Below, piece by piece: positions 7,189 through 7,810 of a stretch of 7,810 nt of DNA (position 1 is its first letter; the number at the start of each line of letters is the position of its first letter). Origin of the DNA: Clostridiaceae bacterium (lineage in GTDB: Bacteria; Bacillota; Clostridia; Oscillospirales; Acutalibacteraceae); NCBI GenBank assembly GCA_016281115.1, contig JAEEHZ010000209.1, positions 1 to 7,810 on the forward strand, read 5' to 3'. The notes under the pieces were generated by a model. The model was not told the DNA's origin, ran no database searches, and saw only the letters and a list, made by a program, of their open reading frames with translations. Position numbers and translations under genes: made by a program.

Positions 7189-7217
7189 AATTTAGCACTC
7201 TTTATAATATTTGTCAA
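7189..7217 (-). promoter_or_regulatory. Sigma-A promoter of the hrcA-grpE-dnaK-dnaJ operon
   Basis: On the - strand a perfect TTGACA (7212-7217) is followed by 17 bp and TAAATT (7189-7194), with TGC directly before it as an extended -10. The predicted start is near 7182, about 45 nt before the hrcA ATG. The -10 box and the spacer end overlap an extra HrcA half-site at 7190-7200, and the full CIRCE lies just downstream, so bound HrcA would block polymerase. Confidence 0.82.
7190..7200 (+). promoter_or_regulatory. Extra CIRCE half-site over the operon -10 box
   Basis: ATTTAGCACTC repeats exactly the left arm of the CIRCE at 7150-7160. It forms a second perfect 11-bp inverted repeat with the right arm at 7170-7180, again across 9 nt. 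The three arms begin at 7150, 7170 and 7190, exactly 20 bp apart, in alternating orientation. There is no matching fourth arm near 7210, where the -35 box lies. Confidence 0.75.
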
Positions 7218-7247
7218 TAGTTTTATCAATTTTATTTATTAAAAATA

Positions 7248-7277
7248 TTGCAATGCCCGTGTTATGTATGATAAAAT
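7248..7277 (+). promoter_or_regulatory. Predicted promoter of cdaA
   Basis: TTGCAA (7248-7253) and TAAAAT (7272-7277) are 18 bp apart, with TG at 7269-7270 as an extended -10. The predicted start is near 7284, giving a leader of about 90 nt. Its -35 lies 30 bp from the -35 of the divergent hrcA promoter, across very AT-rich DNA. The CIRCE is on the far side of the hrcA promoter, so HrcA control of this promoter is not expected. Confidence 0.5.
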
Positions 7278-7340
7278 GTTTAAGGCATATTATTAGAAGA
7301 TAATGGATAATTATAGAAATATTTTTCGGAAAGGACATTG

Positions 7341-7358
7341 ATCGGCGCTTGTGCCGAT
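7341..7358 (+). other. Small perfect hairpin in the cdaA leader
   Basis: ATCGGC (7341-7346) and GCCGAT (7353-7358) form a 6-bp GC-rich stem with a 6-nt loop. It sits between an AAAGGA element (7330-7335) and an ATG at 7359, which is in frame with the cdaA ATG at 7377. No T-run follows, so it is not a terminator. It could bring AAAGGA close to the ATG at 7359 or it could be incidental. Confidence 0.4.
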
Positions 7359-7376
7359 ATGCGGCGGTGCAAATTT

Positions 7377-7810
7377 ATGGGCGTAGTGATACAAGCAATT
7401 TCAAGCTTTTTTAATTCGTTTATATCTGTAATAAAAACGTTTCAGATAAAGGATCTTTTTGATATTTTGGCGGTTGCCTTTATAATATACAGTCTTGTTA
7501 AGCTGATAAGAGAAACAAGAGCTATCCAGCTTATAAAGGGTGTAATAATACTTCTCGTTGTTTTTGCGATTTCATCTGCCTTTAATTTTGTAATGCTGAC
7601 ATCTTTGCTCAAAACGTTTTTTGAGTTCAGCGTTATTGTAATATTCATCGTTTTTCAGCCTGAGGTCCGCAGACTGCTTGAACAGCTCGGGCGAAGCCAG
7701 TTCGGCAAGACCCAAATAAAGCTTGCAAAAGAAAAAGGTCAGTCCGCAGACGCTTACCGCAAGCGTGAGCTTATAGAAACAATCGTAAGCAGCGCCGCAT
7801 ATCTTTCTTC
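7377..7810 (+). CDS. cdaA: Diadenylate cyclase CdaA, N-terminal part (cut by window end)
   Basis: CdaA is the membrane-bound enzyme that makes c-di-AMP from two ATP, a second messenger controlling potassium uptake and osmotic balance in Firmicutes. Only 144 codons are inside the window. Three hydrophobic segments lie at about residues 27-43, 53-73 and 79-93. They carry the family-like LVKLIRETRAIQLIKG (40-55) and the conserved FQPEVRRLLEQLGR (93-106), which opens the cytoplasmic cyclase domain. The catalytic DGA and RHR motifs would lie beyond the end. The start is uncertain. ATG 7377 has GGCGGTG (7363-7369), one mismatch from a consensus site, 7 nt upstream. In-frame ATG 7359 and TTG 7338 are alternatives. 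The N terminus is already about 11 residues longer than B. subtilis CdaA, which favours 7377. It is divergent from hrcA. A cdaR (ybbR-like) gene would be the usual next gene, outside the window. Confidence 0.9.
   Translation, partial: MGVVIQAISSFFNSFISVIKTFQIKDLFDILAVAFIIYSLVKLIRETRAIQLIKGVIILLVVFAISSAFNFVMLTSLLKTFFEFSVIVIFIVFQPEVRRLLEQLGRSQFGKTQIKLAKEKGQSADAYRKRELIETIVSSAAYLS

Noticed and set aside
7201..7220. A second full CIRCE using the half-site at 7190-7200 and a right arm near 7210.
   Set aside because: The bases at 7210-7218 match only about two of nine positions of GAGTGCTAA and form the -35 region instead.
7284..7376. A c-di-AMP (ydaO-type) or other riboswitch in the cdaA leader.
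   Set aside because: The leader is only about 90 nt, has one small hairpin, and shows no terminator or conserved aptamer core that I can recognise.

Overview
The window reads as a chromosomal housekeeping segment from a low-to-moderate GC Gram-positive bacterium of the class Clostridia, probably a gut-type Oscillospirales-like lineage (inference). The pointers are the hrcA-grpE-dnaK-dnaJ order under a perfect CIRCE operator, a 611-residue DnaK of the Gram-positive form, strong GGAGG-type ribosome binding sites, TTG start codons, and a CdaA-type diadenylate cyclase. Nothing points to a mobile element, phage, CRISPR array or RNA gene.

Layout, left to right. Positions 103-2283 (+) form a two-gene unit: a good extended -10 promoter, an MscS-family mechanosensitive channel (220-1113), then a single-pass membrane protein with a beta-rich extracytoplasmic domain (1153-2283, TTG start). 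At the junction the ribosome binding site of the second gene is buried in one arm of a 9-bp perfect inverted repeat that begins right after the mscS stop codon, which suggests translational coupling. The unit ends at a hairpin (2302-2339) with A- and T-runs on opposite sides, so it can also terminate the convergent chaperone operon.

Positions 2352-7217 (-) hold the class I heat-shock operon, transcribed right to left: hrcA (repressor), grpE (nucleotide exchange factor), dnaK (Hsp70) and dnaJ (Hsp40). HrcA binds CIRCE and represses the operon. GrpE and DnaJ drive the DnaK ATPase cycle. A 45-nt hairpin followed by a U-run lies between dnaK and dnaJ and could lower dnaJ expression relative to dnaK. 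The control region holds a consensus-like promoter (TTGACA, 17 bp, TAAATT), one perfect CIRCE, and a third 11-bp half-site placed at the same 20-bp period so that it covers the -10 box.

Divergent from this operon, a second promoter (7248-7277, +) drives a gene cut by the window end (7377-7810), the N-terminal membrane part of CdaA, which makes c-di-AMP. MscS and c-di-AMP both relate to turgor and osmotic balance, but they are separated by the heat-shock operon and the sequence shows no direct link.

I see no undescribed system here. The points most worth a second look are small regulatory structures (the 1.5-copy CIRCE, the sequestered ribosome binding site, the dnaK-dnaJ hairpin) and the unassigned membrane-anchored protein at 1153-2283.
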